Source: Rhizorhabdus dicambivorans (GTDB lineage Bacteria; Pseudomonadota; Alphaproteobacteria; Sphingomonadales; Sphingomonadaceae). Taken from it: DNA of 64,000 nt. Location: contig NZ_CP023449.1 of assembly GCF_002355275.1 (NCBI RefSeq), forward strand, positions 4,690,001 through 4,754,000, in the 5' to 3' direction. Made by a program: the position numbers and the translations under genes. The notes under the pieces were generated by a model, which saw nothing but the letters and a program-made list of their open reading frames with translations, was not told where the DNA came from and did not search any database. Positions 61,498 through 64,000 of the stretch are shown one piece after another. The first letter of the stretch is position 1. Each line of letters starts with the position of its first letter.

Positions 61498-63486
61498 TTG
61501 TCCGCAGCGAAGATCCTCTGGGGCCAGGTGCTGGCCGTATTCCTGATCATCCTGATCAGCGTCTGGGCCGCAACCCAGTGGACTGCGTCCGCACTTGGCC
61601 ACCAGCCCGAACTGGGCGCGCCCTGGTTCTTCGCTTTCGGCCATCCGGTCTACCGGCCCTATGACCTGTTCTGGTGGTGGTTTTCCTACGACGCCTATGC
61701 GCCGCAGATTTTTGACAAGGGCGGGATGATCGCGACATCGGGCGGCTTCGTCGCCATCGTGGTCGCAATCGCCATGTCGGTCTGGCGCGGCCGCGAGAAC
61801 CGCAACGCCAACACCTACGGGACCGCGCGCTGGGCGACCCGCGAAGACATCCGCAAGGCAGGTCTGTTTGCCGACAGCGGGGTGGTGCTCGGCCAGTTCA
61901 ACAACAATTATCTGCGGCACGACGGCGCCGAACATGTGCTGTGCTTCGCGCCAACCCGTTCGGGCAAGGGCGTCGGCCTCGTCATCCCCAGCCTGCTCAC
62001 CTGGCCGGGCTCGGCCATCGTCCACGACATCAAGGGCGAGAACTGGGACATCACCGCCGGGTTTCGCGGCACCTTCAGCCGCACCTTGCGCTTCGATCCG
62101 ACCAGCCTCGATTCCGCCGCCTACAACCCGCTGCTCGAGGTGCGCCGCGGCATCAACGAGGTGCGCGATGTCCAGAACATCGCCGACATCCTGGTCGATC
62201 CCGAAGGCAGCCTCGAAAAGCGCAACCATTGGGAGAAGACCAGCCATGCCTTGCTGGTCGGCGCGATCCTCCATGTTCTCTATGCTGGCACCGACAAATC
62301 ACTCGCCGGCGTCGCCGCCTTCCTCTCCAACCCCGACGAGACGATCGAGAACACGCTCTACGCGATGATGGACACTCCCCATCTAGGCGAGGCAGGCCCG
62401 CACCCGGTGGTCGCCAGCGCGGCGCGCGAATTGCTCAACAAGTCGGACAACGAACGATCGGGCGTGCTTTCGACCGCGATGTCATTCCTGGGGCTCTACC
62501 GCGACCCAGTGATAGCCAAGGTCACCAGCCATTCTGATTGGCGGATTGCCGATCTCGTCGATGGCCCTCCGGCTTCGCTCTACCTGGTGGTTCCGCCTTC
62601 TGACATCAGCCGGACCAAGCCGCTGATCCGGCTGATCCTCAACCAGATCGGCCGCCGCCTCACCGAAGAGTTCGATCCCAAGTCCAAGCGCCAGCGGGTG
62701 CTGCTGATGCTCGACGAGTTCCCGGCTTTGGGGCGCCTCGACTTCTTCGAGAGCGCGCTGGCGTTTATGGCGGGCTACGGCCTCAAGGCGTTCCTGATCG
62801 CACAGTCCCTCAACCAGATCGAGCGCGCCTACGGCCAAAACAATGCCATCCTCGACAACTGCCATGTCCGAGTGGCCTTCGCGACCAACGACGAGCGCAC
62901 CGCCAAGCGCGTGTCGGAATCTCTGGGCACGACCACCGAGCAACGCTCGATGAAGAACTATGCCGGGCACCGCCTTTCACCCTGGCTCGGCCACCTGATG
63001 ATTTCGCGGTCAGAAACTGCGCGAGCGCTCCTGACCCCTGGCGAGGTCCTGCAACTGCCCGAGACCGATGAAGTCGTGCTGATGTCCGGCGCCCCGCCAA
63101 TCAAAGCCAAGAAGGCGCGCTACTACATGGATCGCCGACTTCAGGCCCGCGTGGTCAAGGCACCCGCCAGTTGCAGCCAGGCGAAGGCCCCTCGCTCGCC
63201 CGACGACTGGAGCGCGCTTCCCCTGATCGAGCCTGACGCAAAGTTGGCTGACGAACATCGGCGCAAGCTCGATTCCGCCAATGGCGGATTGCGGCGCGAA
63301 CCGGAACTGCCTGAGCACATCGAGGTCGTCGCCAAACCAAAGCCACCGACAGCGGAGTTCGAGTTTTCCGATGCCGACGGTGCCGAAGACGATCAGGCAG
63401 CCGCCAATAACGAGCGGATACGCCGCACCATGGAGCGCAGTGCGCGGCAGGCCTCACTCGACCTGGATGACGGGATCGACATGTGA
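61498..63486 (+). CDS. traG: Conjugal transfer coupling protein TraG (VirD4-like)
   Basis: A 662-aa type IV coupling ATPase. Two N-terminal membrane helices (ILWGQVLAVFLIILISVWAA; ATSGGFVAIVVAIAMSVW) are followed by Walker A APTRSGKGVGLVIP and Walker B LLMLDEFPALG. It links relaxase-DNA to the secretion channel. The start is a TTG at 61498 with AAGGAG 8 bases upstream, giving the usual N-terminus MSAAKILWGQ; no ATG or GTG in frame fits. Its stop overlaps the next gene. Confidence 0.93.
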   Translation: MSAAKILWGQVLAVFLIILISVWAATQWTASALGHQPELGAPWFFAFGHPVYRPYDLFWWWFSYDAYAPQIFDKGGMIATSGGFVAIVVAIAMSVWRGRENRNANTYGTARWATREDIRKAGLFADSGVVLGQFNNNYLRHDGAEHVLCFAPTRSGKGVGLVIPSLLTWPGSAIVHDIKGENWDITAGFRGTFSRTLRFDPTSLDSAAYNPLLEVRRGINEVRDVQNIADILVDPEGSLEKRNHWEKTSHALLVGAILHVLYAGTDKSLAGVAAFLSNPDETIENTLYAMMDTPHLGEAGPHPVVASAARELLNKSDNERSGVLSTAMSFLGLYRDPVIAKVTSHSDWRIADLVDGPPASLYLVVPPSDISRTKPLIRLILNQIGRRLTEEFDPKSKRQRVLLMLDEFPALGRLDFFESALAFMAGYGLKAFLIAQSLNQIERAYGQNNAILDNCHVRVAFATNDERTAKRVSESLGTTTEQRSMKNYAGHRLSPWLGHLMISRSETARALLTPGEVLQLPETDEVVLMSGAPPIKAKKARYYMDRRLQARVVKAPASCSQAKAPRSPDDWSALPLIEPDAKLADEHRRKLDSANGGLRREPELPEHIEVVAKPKPPTAEFEFSDADGAEDDQAAANNERIRRTMERSARQASLDLDDGIDM

Positions 63487-63872
63487 AACTCAAGCGCACC
63501 TTCCGTTTGCCCCCCGATGTGATCGACCAGCTTGCCGAGTTCGCATCGCGGAAACGAGTCGGACAACCCGATATCGTCGAAGCGGCGCTTCGCTCGTTCA
63601 TGTCGCCTGACAATTCGGAGCAACTCGAAGCCGCGCTCAGCCGACGTCTCGACCGCATCGATCGACATATTGACGCTCTGGATCAGCAGGCCGAAATCAC
63701 GACCGAGGCCTTGGCCCTGTTCGTGCGCTTCTGGCTGACCGCCAATCCGCCGCTCCCGGACAGCGCGCTGGCAGCAGCGCAGGCGCAGGGGAAGGAGCGG
63801 TATGAGGGTTTTGTCGAGGCACTCGCACGGAGGCTGGAAGGGAGGTCGCGGTTGGGGGACTTACTGAAGTAG
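63483..63872 (+). CDS. Ribbon-helix-helix (CopG-like) protein
   Basis: A 129-aa protein, MKLKRTFRLPPDVIDQLAEF, then RVGQPDIVEAALRSFMS: a ribbon-helix-helix domain followed by a coiled-coil segment (EAALSRRLDRIDRHIDALDQ). It probably binds DNA near the transfer genes, as TraJ-like or CopG regulators do. The GTG at 63483 overlaps the traG stop, so it is coupled to traG and precedes the expected trb genes. Confidence 0.78.
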   Translation: MKLKRTFRLPPDVIDQLAEFASRKRVGQPDIVEAALRSFMSPDNSEQLEAALSRRLDRIDRHIDALDQQAEITTEALALFVRFWLTANPPLPDSALAAAQAQGKERYEGFVEALARRLEGRSRLGDLLK

Positions 63873-64000
63873 GCCGGTGCCCAAGCCAATTCTGGCGCAG
63901 ATTTCTGCTCAACTCGATTACCAGCACGACAGGTAAGGGTAGGTCGAATCGCGCTTTGCTTTTCCGCCTTGGAGGGCGCGATCGCGATAGTCACTCCCAT
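63873..64000. other. Window end, no gene identified
   Basis: The last 128 bp contain no complete gene. In related elements a trbB ATPase gene would begin nearby to the right. A short Arg/Cys-rich frame on the minus strand is not supported. Confidence 0.4.

Larger units (their letters stand above)
18134..64000. mobile_element. Integrative and conjugative element, left end at tRNA-Gly, right end beyond window
   Basis: Gene content changes at the tRNA-Gly 3' end from housekeeping genes to mobile-element genes: DUF932, ParB, strawberry-notch helicase, RepA, relaxase, TraG, TraF, a transglycosylase and an excisionase-like protein. A Dnd cargo island (34649-50324) and an IS21 insertion lie within it. 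No integrase and no second copy of the tRNA 3' end were found in the window, so the exact left junction and the right end remain inferred. The order from the FseA-like gene to the coupling protein resembles the transfer region of the Mesorhizobium symbiosis ICEs. Confidence 0.8.

Noticed and set aside
18134-64000. Second copy of the tRNA-Gly 3' end (attR) or an integrase gene
   Set aside because: Neither was found in this window; the right end of the element is assumed to lie outside.

Overview
The window looks like the chromosome of a GC-rich alphaproteobacterium, most likely of the order Sphingomonadales. The reasons are the codon bias, a TorF-type porin, several dispersed palindromic intergenic repeats, and a conjugative element of the DUF932/ParB/strawberry-notch/TraG type common in that group. 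This taxonomic reading is inference from gene content; no database search was run.

Region 1 (1-18058) is ordinary core chromosome: a TorF porin (cut by the window), metC and sseA (sulfur metabolism), queF (queuosine), secreted S10 and S9 peptidases, a 2OG-Fe(II) oxygenase, a HerA-like ATPase, a GST, the tRNA hydroxylase trhO, ftsK, a UbiH-like monooxygenase, and a Trm112/LON-domain/CnoX-like gene string. It ends at a tRNA-Gly(GCC) gene with a clear promoter.

Region 2 (18134 to beyond 64000) is an integrated conjugative element (ICE) that appears to use the tRNA-Gly 3' end as its attachment site. Directly after the tRNA are repeated GGAGACAA boxes that resemble arm-type integrase sites. Neither the integrase nor the far attachment site is in the window. 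The left part carries a YkgJ-like protein, DUF932 and ParB genes (each behind a conserved hairpin leader), an intact IS21-family element inserted in the last codons of parB with a 5-bp target duplication, and a string of DUF6878, DUF6915-like, DUF6117, strawberry-notch, Toprim and DUF2493 genes.

Region 3 (34649-50324) is the cargo, a DNA phosphorothioation (Dnd) island. dndC-dndD-dndE-dndA form one tightly overlapping operon. A DGQHR (DndB-like) protein and a four-helix membrane protein are divergent. The recognised restriction partners DndFGH and SspE are absent. In their place is a six-gene operon: a RelA/SpoT-type nucleotidyltransferase, a protein with sigma-70 region 4 and RNA-polymerase-alpha-CTD-like segments, a PLD-nuclease/helicase fusion, a 65-aa protein, an SMC-like ATPase and a 155-aa protein. 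This is the best candidate in the window for an undescribed system: a phosphorothioation-coupled defence module with a nucleotide-signalling or transcription component.

Region 4 (50325-64000) is ICE maintenance and transfer. It has a third copy of the hairpin leader ahead of a 29-aa leader ORF and DUF2958, a DUF736 protein, and a divergent XRE/DUF2285 pair that resembles the Mesorhizobium QseC/QseM switch. An FseA-like activator is split over two frames with a CCC-C +1 shift site. An AlpA/RdfS-like excisionase follows, then a RepA initiator with three 17-bp iterons, DUF2840, the TraF peptidase, a second DUF736 protein, a lytic transglycosylase, a VirD2/RlxS-type relaxase, the TraG/VirD4 coupling protein and a ribbon-helix-helix protein. 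The mating-pair (trb) genes would be expected to the right of the window.
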